Source of the DNA: Apostichopus japonicus
Taxonomy: Eukaryota; Echinodermata; Holothuroidea; Aspidochirotida; Stichopodidae
Reading direction: 5' to 3'
Assembly (NCBI RefSeq): GCF_037975245.1
Contig: NC_092561.1
Coordinates: forward strand, 9,981,001 to 10,041,000
Length of the DNA: 60,000 bases
Of the stretch, positions 26,089 to 39,700 are shown piece after piece. The notes beneath the pieces are model-generated. The model was given only the letters and a program-made list of their open reading frames with translations. It was not told the DNA's origin and searched no databases. The first letter of the stretch is position 1. Each line of letters starts with the position of its first letter. The position numbers and the translations under genes are program-made.

Positions 26089-29000
26089 GATACATCATGT
26101 AGCTACACATGACGACAACTCAGTTTATTCTTGATTGGCAGCTCGATATCCTTTCCCAGGGCTGACATTTTAAGAAGGCTTTCTGGTTGTTCTTTGAAAG
26201 GGGTGAAATGCAAGCAAATTAAACCTGAATAGGTGTTTTTTTTTGGGCGGGGGGATAATCAGTTAAGTTGTCTATGAACACTGGTCAGCCTAAATACTTC
26301 TGGCCCTTAATTAGAAGGTAGGATGGAGACTTTAAATATTACTGGATGTCCTCCAAGGCAATCTTAAGACTGATAAACAATCCATGTAAATCTTGAAATG
26401 TTTCATCCCATATTTCTTGGTTTCTAGTTTGAGGAGGCAACAGGTTCACTGCCAGATCCAAGTCTACCCGTGGCTAGTCAGCTAGAACACGCTATCAGGA
26501 CCATCAAGATACATATAAAGACAATACTGGACTTCAAAGAAGAGAAGAAACAGTATGACAAGGTTAGTCATATCTTCATCTATAGATCTATTAATTCAAG
26601 TACTAATAAAAAATATCATTGCCTATATATATATATATATTTATATGTAAATGCAAGATGGAAAATGGATCCCCATGCTTGTTAAAGTTGTGACATTTTG
26701 TGATCTTCTTTTGAGGAGTGATGTATGTTGGTTAGTGTGCAGAATAATTAGAAGCAGAAAGTGTTAATACAAGGATTCTCAAACAAATGATGCCAAATAA
26801 TCTAACTTTGAATGCAATTAAGTAATCATATAGTAAGATTAAAAGAGTAACAAAGCACCTTCCCATTACCTTCCTCTTCTCTCTCTTTCACTTCCCCTGC
26901 CAAAATCGGATTCCAAAGATGCTGCTAACCGCATCGTCCTGTAACGTTACTGTTGAAAAATCTTTGAGAACCATCCTTGGCAAAATGCAGTTCACTTTCT
27001 CTGATTATACAGTCTCGTTTATATGTATGAGGGTTGAGAAAAGGAGGAAAGCTTCCACAAAGTGTTTTATTTGGGTCACTAATGTTCCCTCTCTCTTTTC
27101 TGCATATTTTTGCAGAAACTCAGCGAATCAGATCAGAGGCTTAAAGAAGTGGAAGCAAATCTCCTCACCAGAGACAAGATAATCAATGAACTCCGACTTC
27201 GTCTGCCAGCATCCTCCGATCGGGATGAAGTCATCAAAGATGGCATGTCAGCAGGCGTGGCTTTCAAGGAGATTGTAGATTGTTGCGAGCATAAGCAAGC
27301 ATTGAAGGTCGCCCAGACACAAATAGAGGGCCTTCAGGTATGATTTGTATGTGTGTATGTATGTATGTATTTTAGATCCTCCTGCAAGCAGGAACTCGCA
27401 AAGAAGCCTCATTGGCTTATCAAAGCCGCAAGCTGGCCGAAGTCAGTCTCTTAGATTCATATTTAATGTCCATGATTATGAATTGTCAATTGTCAACAAC
27501 TCTGTAACTGGACGACATACATTAATCTTGGAGTGACTCGAACTGGGGCCTTATGATTGGAAGGCACCGGCGTTAACCACTGAGCTAACACTCCTTAAAG
27601 CTCTTTTCTTGTAAAGCTCTCTTATAAATTTAGACATCAGGATGAGAGTGTATAGCTAGGTAGCATAGAGGTGTTGTAGCCTTAGATAGTAAGGAGGAGG
27701 GACTTGGCTCTAGATAGCAAGGGACAGGGTTTTTTCTTGTATTTTTTTGGTTTGTTTCTTGAGCAGACAACTTAAAATTTAAGGAATAGTTGGCACTATT
27801 TATAAATACATAAGAACTGTGCAGCCTACTTCACTGAGTTTAAACTACCCTCACTAATGCTCCATATTCCAAACTGCCAATTCATTGGGAAAACAATTTA
27901 ACATTACAACAGTCACAGCTTTTTGCTGCCCAAATTAAAGAAAGTTTATATTTGATGGTGAATGTTAGCTTGATTCTAAAAGACTGACTGTTCTTATTCA
28001 ATGGCAATCTACTTTGTAGATACTTTGTTAAATTTAAGTCTTCATTGAGTGTTTATTGGTCAGAATGGGAGGGCTGGCTTAATGTAGGATTGGTTTAGCT
28101 CATTGCTACGGTAACCCCATAACACTATCGTAGTGAGCAGAGAACACAATGTTCCGTTAAGCTATTTGACAACTCACGGCCATTCGTTCTGCAGGTTAGT
28201 TGGAATTAATATGTCATGTTAATAACCAGTTTCCAGGTTTACAATCATAGTGCATATAACACTCCTCACCAAAGATTAAGTCTGTCAAAATGTATGCCTG
28301 CTGACATTTAACCACATTCTGTACTTTTAATTAGTGATGTAATTGACAAAATATCACCTGCTGCCGACCTAGCCACTTCACTGTGGTGAAGGCATGGTGA
28401 AGCGGTAAGGGTGTCTTCCCCCTCCACCTTCCCCACCCCCTCCACTTCCCATACTCCTCCCCTTCCCCCTCCCCTCCCCATCCCCATTCCCCTACAATCA
28501 TTAGGTTGCAGGTTCCAACCCTCATCAGGAACCAGATTCTCTTGACCTATATTTTCAAAGTTGCTGGTTAACCGGAGCCGTCCGTGGATTTGTATTTTCT
28601 GGTTTTGGTATTATGGTTTGCTTCTCTCCTTTCAATGGTTCCTCTTTGTTCACCAAAGCTGCACTGCAGTGATCGTGAATTGAGTTTCTTCACCTACCTC
28701 AGTATTTGAGAAAGTGGTCAGTGTGTTGAGGCACACACTGTGGTCCGTCGGATCATGGGGAGGTTAAATGGCAGTCCCAGGAGCAGGAATGGGTGCAACA
28801 ATTACACCCCTGCCCTGTAACTCTCTGATCACTCATCGAAGAGAGAAGGCTTGGTACAAGCCGGTGTTCATCCAGGATCATCCCAAGCAGATAGGGTTGC
28901 AAATACTAAGCCTGGGAATTACTAAGCTAGACTAAACCAAACCCCATCAATCCTTCCTCTTGTCAAGTAGAAGTAATACAATATATTTACACTGAAACTG

Positions 29001-29792
29001 TATCTCATGTTAAAAAAATGCAGTTTCATTTTATGTATTTTGTTTTTGTTGACAGATTCGCATCCAACAAAAGGAAGAAAACCTTCAAAAGTACATCGAT
29101 TTATTGGATCAGTCAAGACAGGTAAGAAACTGAAAACTTGAATCGTAATTATTCAAAATTATTCCTCGGAGAAGTCTCTTTCTCTTTCCCATGGTACGAA
29201 CCAAAACCAAAACTTTCTAAATGTGTCTTTAATATGTATTAAAAAGCGCATCCATCTCTTCTAAACTTATTTTGGCCCATCTAATCTTGACATGGTTTTC
29301 TTTCGTCACAATCAAAATATTCCTTAGACGAAGGTGGCCAAGCTGACACTATCCTGCGTTAGGATGTGCAACGTATATCCCCACAGATTTCAAGCTGGGA
29401 AGATTGTTGTGAATCAGGAATGAGGCTAAGAGAAGGATGCTGTGTGCAATTTTGTCTTGTCCAATGATATATTTGTTAATCCTTTGCATCAATTGGTTAA
29501 TATATTTTTTATTTTTAATTCTCAGGAATCTGCGGATGAAAGCAAGAATTACATGCAGGAGATTCATCAGCTGCAGGTTAAGCTTCATGCGCAGTCAGAC
29601 ATCGCATTCAACAAGTTTAAAAAAGCTGCTATGGTAATATTTTTATATTAATTTTCAAGCTGCGTCCATTTTCTTTTTCGTATTCATATTTTAAGGGGTT
29701 TTGTCATTTTGTTACTTAAATTTACTTAAAACTCACTTTTTTCTTTTTAGGAATTTCACTGTAAATTCTATTTTTAAAATTATTCCTTCGTT

Positions 29793-29823
<31 letters not shown>

Positions 29824-29975
29824 AGAGAAAACCAGAGAAATAAGATATGACTCATAATTGACAAATAAGGAGTAAGTTTTAGAAAATACTCCTTATTTGT
29901 CAATTATGAGTCATATCTTATTTCTCTGGTTTTCTCTAATAATATTTTCTTTTGGAGTAAACGTGGATTTTTCGT

Positions 29976-30007
<32 letters not shown>

Positions 30008-33000
30008 TTTATATTAATATTTAAGCTGTGTCAATTTTATTATTCATATTTTAAGGGTTTTGTCACTTTATTGTCATTGTAAAGCGCCCTTGAACTTGCT
30101 TAAGCATGAAAAGAGCGCTATATAAATTTGGTAAAATAAATAAATAATAAATATATGTTTTATCTTTTTTACCCTTCATTATAAGTCTAATCGCCTCTGT
30201 GTCTGTTTTTACAGAAGAACAAGTGAGTGAGCCAGGGGTGGGGGGGGGTGGAGGGTGAATTTGAATTGCTTTTGGTGTCTCACATCCATCCATTGATAAA
30301 ATTTTCATTACCATGATATTTATTTTTATTTTTATTTTTATTTTTTTTAAACTTTGTGATAGGACCTAGCCAGTAAACCTGCTGCCCCCGTACCAGGCAG
30401 CAAGGAGTTGGCCAAGTTACACGAACTCGAGGATATAGTCGCCCAGCAGGATAACTCGTTGGCAGCGATGTCCCTGAAACTGAAAGCAGCTCAGACCGAG
30501 ACTGCCAAATGGAAGGATGTTCTTCAGAGAACACAGGCCGACAATAAACAGAAAAAGGAGAGGTTAGTAATCAATGCTGCAGTGACCAATGGAAAGTGTC
30601 AATGTTTTCTGGGTTAGATTTTCAAATCCCACTATTGCTACTGAGGAGAGATATAACTAAATTACTAGAATAAGATTGGGAGGAGAGGTACCCAGATCGT
30701 TTTGTTTGTTCCCTTTGGCAAGGCACTTTTTATCTCCATCGCCTCTCTCCATCCAGGTGTATAAATGGAGACTTGCAAGGTAATTATAAATATACATAGT
30801 TGTGTGTGCCGGTGAGTGGCTGCACCCTATGGGAATTCTCCCAGGGGACAAGTGGCTGTGGTGCACTGTGGTGCCCCAGGAGAGGTTGTTTGAATTATGC
30901 ACACTTTGGTGTGTAGGTGTGACAAGTTACCAATGACCAGGGGTTAAGTGTTGTAAAGTCATTGAGGGGGGGGGGCCTAGACCTTGAACAAGACTGTAAA
31001 CCTTTAACTTTAATTTAACCCTTTGCTAGTATTTCTAGAAAACAAGGAAATCTCACAGGTTGCCAGCAATCTTGATTTTACATTTAAGTAGTGTTTAATT
31101 GTTGTTTGGTTTCTCCCTTCTATTTTTCTTTAAACCCCATTTTTTTCTTTTTTTCAGACTACAAGAAATTCATGAGGAGGAAAAAGGTGAACTTCAGAAG
31201 GAGATAGAGAGACACCTAATTACCATATCTGAGAGGGAAGGAGATGTAAGATTAATCCTCTATTTATTGATTTTTAATTTATAAATAGGACTGAAAACAT
31301 TGTCCAGGGAGACCTTTAGAGTCATCAAAAGATTTCAGATTGTTCTACAAGTATCTGTTGAAATTTATTTCCCAACTAAGTTTGAGCTTTCAGAAATAAC
31401 CGTTTTGGTAAAATACTTGTAAACATCACGTTACATCGACTGGGTCTTATGCAGGGAATACATTCAAAGACATTTTAATTACTCTGTTAGTTATGTTTCT
31501 TAATAATTTCATGTGGAGATATGTTACCGACTTATACATGTTTTCTTTGATTGAGAAACACTAACACTAAACTAGTTTGTCAAGACTGTGTGATAGCTTC
31601 ATATTAACTAACAACTACACAGAGAAACCATCTGTAGAGTGAGTAAGTGCAAGGGGAAACTTTTAGGATGCTAAATTTGTCATTAAACAGGCATCAGCTT
31701 TTTCCGCGAATTCGCGTAATATCCGTAATTTCTTTTCTACCTCCGAGATTTAAACCTCTCCATTTCCGTTAATTTATAACAACAGAGTTGTATCATTTGA
31801 TCCGTTGTTCCCATGTTTTTCATAACCTATGGATATCCAACCTGCAGGGGGACAAAAACTATTATCCTAACACGCTGTAGCATAAGCAAACTGGAGTGTT
31901 TTTTTTTTACCTCAGGCTCATCCCTGATTAAAAGAAACTATGATAAATTTGTTGCTCTGCGGCAAGGTTTTATCCTGGACTAAATGAAGGGTAAAGGCTG
32001 GTAAGGCCTGCAGTTGAATATGAGACCGCGGCTTATGTTAGGGGGGGGGGTGGTTGGAGGCCGGGGACTACATCTTACTTGTGGCCAATGCAGAAATTTG
32101 CCTGCATGTTTCTTGATACTGTGAAGGTTCTTTGGCGAGTGTATTATTCCCTTTCACAGGCTTTTCTTTTCATCTAACTATGAAACTATTTTTCATTGCT
32201 CTTGATCAGGCCTGAAAACTTATCTTTATAGGCTTGAGTATGGGCATTAATCTTATTCACATTACATTGTTTTATTCACAGTACTGTGCCCATTTTTATG
32301 GATATTTATATTTATATTTTTATGTTCTTTATTGTGGTTTATAACCCTGTCTTATATCATGTTTTTACTTTTACTGCTGTTGTTATTACTTTTAAGTTTT
32401 CCTAAGTTTGGTAATTTTATATTACAGGTATTGGTTCTTTTGTACAGTGCTCTTGAGCATGTTTTATTTCATGATAACAGCACTTTAATGTATGGTATTT
32501 ATTATTATATTATTATTTTTATATCAGATCAAGCTACTCAATGAACAGCTTGATCAGCAGATACAGGCAAATACCAAAGCACCCTCAGCGACAATGAAGG
32601 CTCTAGTAGAACGACTGAAGAATGAATTAGCCCTGAAAGAAGGGCAGCACAAGGTAGGGACTACTTTATGATGGCTCGTCAAATTAAAAAATTATGCGTC
32701 ATCGTAATAGCTTGGAAAATTATTGCAAAATATATGTTCCAAACTTACCTCTATTTTTCAATGCAAAGTTTGAGATCATTTCATATTAATTGTTAAAGCA
32801 GCTTTTTTTAGTTTGAATTTGAGAAATATTTCAATAATAATCAATAATAAACCTCACCGCAAAGAAATTCATAGTTTGTTTTTGTCCAGTTCCATTTCAA
32901 GTAGTGAAGCAAAAGCCGAAAACTTTGAAATTTGCTTCTACTTGTATTTTTCACCACTAAGAAAAGTGTCCGTCAGACGAAATGTTGCGGATTTGAATCA

Positions 33001-36000
33001 AATTCATTAATCTCTCACTCAACTACTAGAAAAAAAATCTAGAAGGAGTCTTGGTATGGTTTATTAATTGCAACTATTAGTTGAAGAAATATTTTGTTAT
33101 TTGTTTGGTAAAACTTTTTCTTTGTATGTTTCAGTCATTGAGTCAGGCTCTGCTACAGCTAAGAGCTGACATGGTAGAGACGGCCCAGGAGAGTGCTAAG
33201 GCTCACGCCTCCGAGCAGGAGCAACAGATTAACGTACAGGCGCTAGTAGACAAGGAAACCAAGAAAATAAAGGTATTCATGAAGTTATATTTCTTGCAAC
33301 ATCTCCTCGCTGGTTTGCAAACCAACACCTTTAATTTTGATCAAAATGTCCTGTATGTTCTCTCATTATTTCTTCAAATTAAAGATTCTTGCATTGTGTA
33401 TTGTCTGCTGATAATTGGTTAACTTGACAATGTTCTAAATTTATGTACAATTAATATATAATATACACGTCATTCATAATGCAAATAGGCTAATTTATTA
33501 TTTGCCGTCTAGTAATAATTTGCTCGATTATGCCACAGTTTTGGTGATGTTGATCCATTTACTCTGGCCAAATATGTTGATTTTACTTCTCAACTGTTGT
33601 TGACAGTTGTTGTTGACGGTATTTTCTCATTTGTTTTCATTTAGTACTTGATTAGGTATTAGCCTATATAAACCAAGCCCATCAATCTTCTGCACATGCA
33701 GATTACAGAAGCCAATATTGTGGCATGATTCTATAAATACCATTAACCAGGCTGAGATCATATCAGGGACTTGTAGTAATTAGGTATTAGCCTATATAAA
33801 ACAACACCATCAATCTCCAGCACATGCAGATTACAGAAGCCAATATTTTGGCATGATTCTATTAATACCATTAACCAGGCTGACCTCATATCAGGGACTT
33901 GTAGTAATTAGGTATTAGCCTATATAAACCAACCCCATCAATCTTCTGCACATGCAGATTACAGAAGCCAATATTGTGACATGATTCTATTAATACCATT
34001 AACCAGGCTGAGCTCATATCAGGGACTTGTAGTAGTTAGGTATTAGCCTTTATAAACCAACCCCATCAATCTTCTGCACATGCTGATTGCAGAAGCCAAT
34101 ATTGTGGCATGATTCTATTAATACCATTAACCAGGCTGAGCTCATATCAGGGACTTGTAGTAATTAGGGATTAGCCTTTATAAACCAATCCCATCAATCT
34201 TCTGCACATGCAGATTACAGAAGCGAATATTGTGGCATGATTCTATTAATACCATTAACCAGGCTGAGCTCATATCAGGGACTTGTAGAAATTAGGTATT
34301 AGCCTTTTAATATAAACCAACCCCATCAATCTTCTGCACATGCAGATTACAGAAGCCAATATTGTAGCATGATTCTATTAATACCATTAACCAGACTGAG
34401 CTCATATCAGTGACTTGTAGTAATTAGGTATTAGCCTTTATAAACCAACCCCATCAATCTTCTGCACATTCAGATTACAGAAGCCAATATTGTGGCATGA
34501 TTCTATAAATACCATTAATGAGGCTGAGCTCATATCAGGGACTTGTAGTAGTTAGGTATTAGCCTTTATAAACCAACCCCATCAATCTTCTGCACATTCA
34601 GATTACAGAAGCCAATATTGTGGCATGATTCTATAAATACCATTAATGAGGCTGACCTCATATCAGGGACTTGTAGTAATTACTGTAGGTATTAGCCTTT
34701 ATAAACCAACCCCATCAATCTTCTGCACATGCAGATTACAGAAGCCAATATTGTGGCATGATTCTATTAATACCATTAACCAGGCTGAGCTCATATCAGG
34801 GACTTGTAATAATTAGGTATTAGCCTATATAAACCAACCCCATCAATCTTCTGCACATGCAGATTACAGAAGCCAATATTGTGGCATGATTCTATTAATA
34901 CCATTAACCAGGCTGAGATCATATCAGGGACTTGTAGTAATACTCCAGTCTGTACTTGTACCCACACTGCAGTCCTGTTTATGTACTAGTACTGGTACTT
35001 CAGGTTTCTACCCATCCTTTAATAGGGAAACCAAAACTTTGTACTCCTACGCACTCACGGCTTTGTACTCGTGGTGGCTAATTGGCTAAGGCGTCGGACT
35101 CGTGATCCAAGGATTGCTGGTTCAATTTCTGCCTAGTTCATTACTTTGTGTCCTTGGGCAAGATGCTTTATCTCACTTGCCTCTCTCCACCCAGGGGTTA
35201 AATGGGTCCCTGTGAGGTAACTTGTCATTGGGCGCAGTATATAACTGCTGCCGACTGGAGGGATTGTCTCTGGGAAAGGTTATCATTGACCAGGGGTAAT
35301 ATAATGTCTGTAAAGCGCTTTGCGACCTATTGAGACCTATTACTCGTCTATTGCTTTCGGGATGTCTTTCTCATATTCAGCGTGTTGAACAAGCAATCTA
35401 AAGCATATTACGTACAATAGCATATGGACGTAGCTTCATCAACACGGTATTTTTTGTGGGGGACCCTAGCATTCCAAATTTTAGCTGCAGTTATTGGCCA
35501 CTAATTGAAAGGTCTGTTCGTAAAGTTTTGACTTGTGAAAGTAAGTATGAAGGGTTTTGATCTTTATCCCAAATATTTGTACCATTTTTGTACTTCTATT
35601 TTAATCTTAGGAACATGCAGATGAACTCCAAGCCAAAATGGAAAAGGCAAGAAAAGAAGTCAAACGGCAGAAAGATAAGGTGGCCAGTCTCACCGATGAG
35701 CTAGATGGCCTGAGGAAGGAGGTGGAGAGAAGAAGACATGTGTCTACAAAGGTGGAGGAGGAGAAAATGGAAATGGAGAAGAAGATGAGAGATTTGGAAT
35801 CATCTCGTAGCGACCTTCATCAGGTGAGGTTGACTTCAATTGTATGGTGGTCTTTACCATTCGGTAATAATGTATGTATAAAAGTACTTTGGTGGCAGGA
35901 TTTATGGAGTATTCATCTCCCACCCTGACCTCCCCCCCCACCCCCCTTCCTATGTTTCATTTGAGACTGATGAAGCTCGTAGTCTTTAATTTGTGATAAA

Positions 36001-36754
36001 TAGGCTGTTTTAGTTTTCTTTCTCCACAATTTTTGCTTTCCCCTCTGTTCCCAGTTTTAGCCAACCTATATCTATGTGACATCCACAATATAACGGAAAC
36101 CGTTTAGATCAAATTAATACATATTTGGTGATAAATAATAGACAGTATAGACATATACACATATTACACACAGAGTCTTAACAAGTGCAAGCTGTATTTG
36201 ATCTTGGCTTCCCCTTAATATTTCACCCTCTCACCAACATGTTACAGGAATGCACTAAAAACTGGGTAGCTTTTTGAGACTTAGTGGCAGTAGTAATAGT
36301 GGTAGTGGCAGGAGTAACAGTGGTAGTAGTAGTGGTAGTCGTAGTAGAGACAGCAGTGGTAATAGTAGTAGTTGTAGTAGTAGTGGTAGTAGTAGTAGTG
36401 GTAGTCGTCGTAGTAGTAGTAGTAGTAATAGTGGTAATGGTAGGAGTAACAGTAGTAGTAGTGGCAGTCATAGTAGAGACAGCAGTGGTAGTAGTAGTAG
36501 GAGTAGCAGTAATGGTAGTGGTATTAGTAGTAGTAGTAGTAGAGACAGCAGTGGTAGTAGTAGTAGTAGTAGGAGTAGCAGTAGTGGTAGTGGTAGTAGT
36601 AGTAGTAGTAGTGGTAGTAGTAATAGTGGTAGTGGTAGTGGTGGGAGTGACAGTTGTAGTTGTGGTAATGGTAGTAGTGGTAGTAATGGTGGTAGTAATA
36701 GTAGTGGTTGTGGTGGTGGTGGTGGTTGAGGTGGTGGTAGTGGTGGTAGAAGTG

Positions 36755-36785
<31 letters not shown>

Positions 36786-39700
36786 GAGTAGTAGTAGTAG
36801 TAGCAGTAGCAGGAGCAGTAGCATTAGTATATTATAATAATTTTCTTTTCACTTTTATATGAGATTAATTTTGGAAGAAGAAATCTTGTCAACAGATGTT
36901 TACACTTTCTTGTAAACAATTGTAGCTGATTTAAAGATGAAATTTGTTCTCGATATTTGTAGGTTCCTGAGAAGGATGTCCCTGATGTGGCTGTTCTTCA
37001 AAAGAGGATAAGAGCTTTACAAGGACAGATCAGTGATTTGAAGAAAACTGAAGGCAAGGAAACTGAGGACCCTAAAAGAATGCAGGTAAAGTTTACAGCC
37101 AAAGACCAATTTTAAATTTGATAATTCCATTATTTTCTCTCTGTTTTCCTCTCGCTTTTATGTCATACAAGTGCTCTCATGACTACAAGTACAAGTTTCT
37201 TGAACAATTTCTACGTGAAATTATTTTCTTGTCACCTTGCAGGAGGCCTAATAAATAAATAGACAGCTATAACTGTTCCTTATTCCAGACTAAGTATGAA
37301 AAAGAGGCTGTTGGACCTTATCTGCTATGATATTTACGGCCTTGGTTTAGTGCTGGTAATCGTGTCATAATAAGTAACTTAACAACTTTGTGATTTAATT
37401 ATCTGTTGTGACAAAGCACGACTTCAGTATGCTCTTGCATACTGGTATAGAGGAAAGTGTCAGTTGTAATTACAAGCAGGCTTACATGTTAAGTATACTG
37501 TACATTCCCGACTTTACTATGCTCTTGCATACTCATATCGAGGGAAGTGTCAGTTGTAATTACAAGCAGGCGTCCATGTTAAGTATACATTCCTTTCCGT
37601 AGTCTGCAGTGGAGGTTGCTAGATGGGAAGAGAGCAAGAAGTGGGAAAAGAAATTGGAAAATATGCGAAGCAAAATCAAGGACAAAGACAAGGAAATTGA
37701 TCAGCTCCAGAAATCTTACAAGATGATGAAGGACATACACGAGAGGTGATTTCAAGATTAATTACAAAATAACTTCGTAGTTTTGCTACTTTTTGATTCC
37801 GTGCCAGAGGCAAAAGGAATCTATGCAGTCACGCTTGATTGTGTGTGTGTGTGTGTCTGTCTGTCTGTCTGTGGCACTTCCTGTAAACACGATATCTCAA
37901 AACATTGAACTTTGATGAAGCTCATACTTGGTATATTGATCCCCATTGGGAGTACATGGTCCCTGTTTTTTTGTGTGCTAATGTCATGACTATTAATGAG
38001 TAGCCGGAGCTTAATGCCAAATCCGTCAAACATCAATATCTCTGCAACCATACACCCAATTTGTTAAAACTTGATGGAATAAGTTCAAGGTGGTACATTT
38101 GCTTGCAATTTAATTTAATTGATACTCGTGGGCCGAGCTTAAACAATATTTTGACAATTTTGCCTTTAATCAAGGCCATATAACCTATGGATAAATCTCA
38201 TACTTAGGTTTTCGCATTGTGAGAGTACAACCCTTAATTTTGGATGAGGTAAAATATCATTTCAAATTGTTCTGATTCAGACAAGGTTTAAATCCAAATG
38301 CAAGGAATCACAAAGTCATTGACTTTCTTGTTCTTATGTGCAGCTGTGGTAATGTTGATGAAAACAGCTCTGGATTAGGATCAGCAATGCTAAGAAGCGA
38401 AATGTACTTATGTCAGATACTGGGATGGCTTTGACTTAATGATTAACATCAAGAGGCCGATCAAATAAACATGTTTAACTCATTTGGGATGAATTTTGTT
38501 TTACAAAAAGGTTGGAAAATATTGGCCAGTGCATATGAGCAAACTTTGGAATGTTCTTTGATAAGCAGTCACACCAGCAAGCTACAGCTTAACCTCCCCC
38601 CCCCACCCACATCACCTACCCCCATGCCCAGCCTCCGAACATTTCCTTTCAGGTAGCATAGGTTTGAGAGTATCTATAAAGATGTCACAAATGTTGTTTT
38701 TTTATTTCCTGAGAGTGTTCTACTTTCTTTATAAATATGAGGGTTTCCCTGAGATTGCTACAATTCACAACCTTTCTTGTATGCCTAATCTACTTGAATT
38801 ATCTTGTATTTTGTTGATTATACAAAAACAATGTATCAAATGAATGTAACAGATTTATCTCTGTTAATCCAGTCTTCTCATTTTAGGTAAAGAATGGCTT
38901 AAAGGGCACAATAGATAAACCATTGATTGTTTCTAGTGATTAATATCTATGTATGTTGGTGTCCCTCAGATCAGAGAGAATAAAAACCAGCCGAAACTCT
39001 GAGCTATTCTCAAAACAGGCGGGCCCAACACAGGCCGAGATGGATGAATTGAATGAGAAGAACAGAAGACTACAAGATGAGGTAGGTAGAATCTGTAATT
39101 AACACCGTTAATAACCCCTTTAAGGTCATTTCACACTAGGCGCTACACCATGCGACCAAAAAAATTTGCAATAATTTTATTATTTAGACCCATTTACACT
39201 AGGCGTGATGCAAAGCGGCACGATAAATTTGAATTAAAATAGTGTCAACTTTTGTCGCTTGTCATTTTTCGTGTGACCAATCAGTGCCCTCTGTAAGATC
39301 ACATGATTAGCCAAGAGACCCTTTCTAATCAGGTGTTGGTTATAAGCAACTTCCTGTATGTCTTGTTCCGAAGAAAATCTAATCCTGATTGTTCAGGATC
39401 ACACCGAGATATGAGATGTAGGCAGCAGAACATACAGGGAGTCTGAGAAAATTCAAAATGTCTGGAAGGAATAGCAATCAGCCTGAATACAAGCACTGAG
39501 TAAACTTATTATATTTGAGTTGGAAATTCAACGCCATCCCAATACATGTGCATACACCTATACACTTGTTGAAGGCTCGCATTTTCACAGGTCGATTTTG
39601 AAGGGTCAGATCGAACAATATGGCCTACATGATTGATGTCAGAACTAAATGTTCCCTGACACATTCTGCTTTCCATCCAAACAAAGTTATTCTACCAGTC

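Noticed and set aside
35071-35130. tRNA gene
   Set aside because: Box A/B-like words belong to a SINE head with body and tail; no full cloverleaf or intact acceptor stem. The same applies at 27525, 28380, 44950 and 56300.
36284-36862. 192-codon poly-Val open frame and its Ser/Gly and Leu shadows
   Set aside because: Translation of an (AGT)n microsatellite; open on both strands for compositional reasons.
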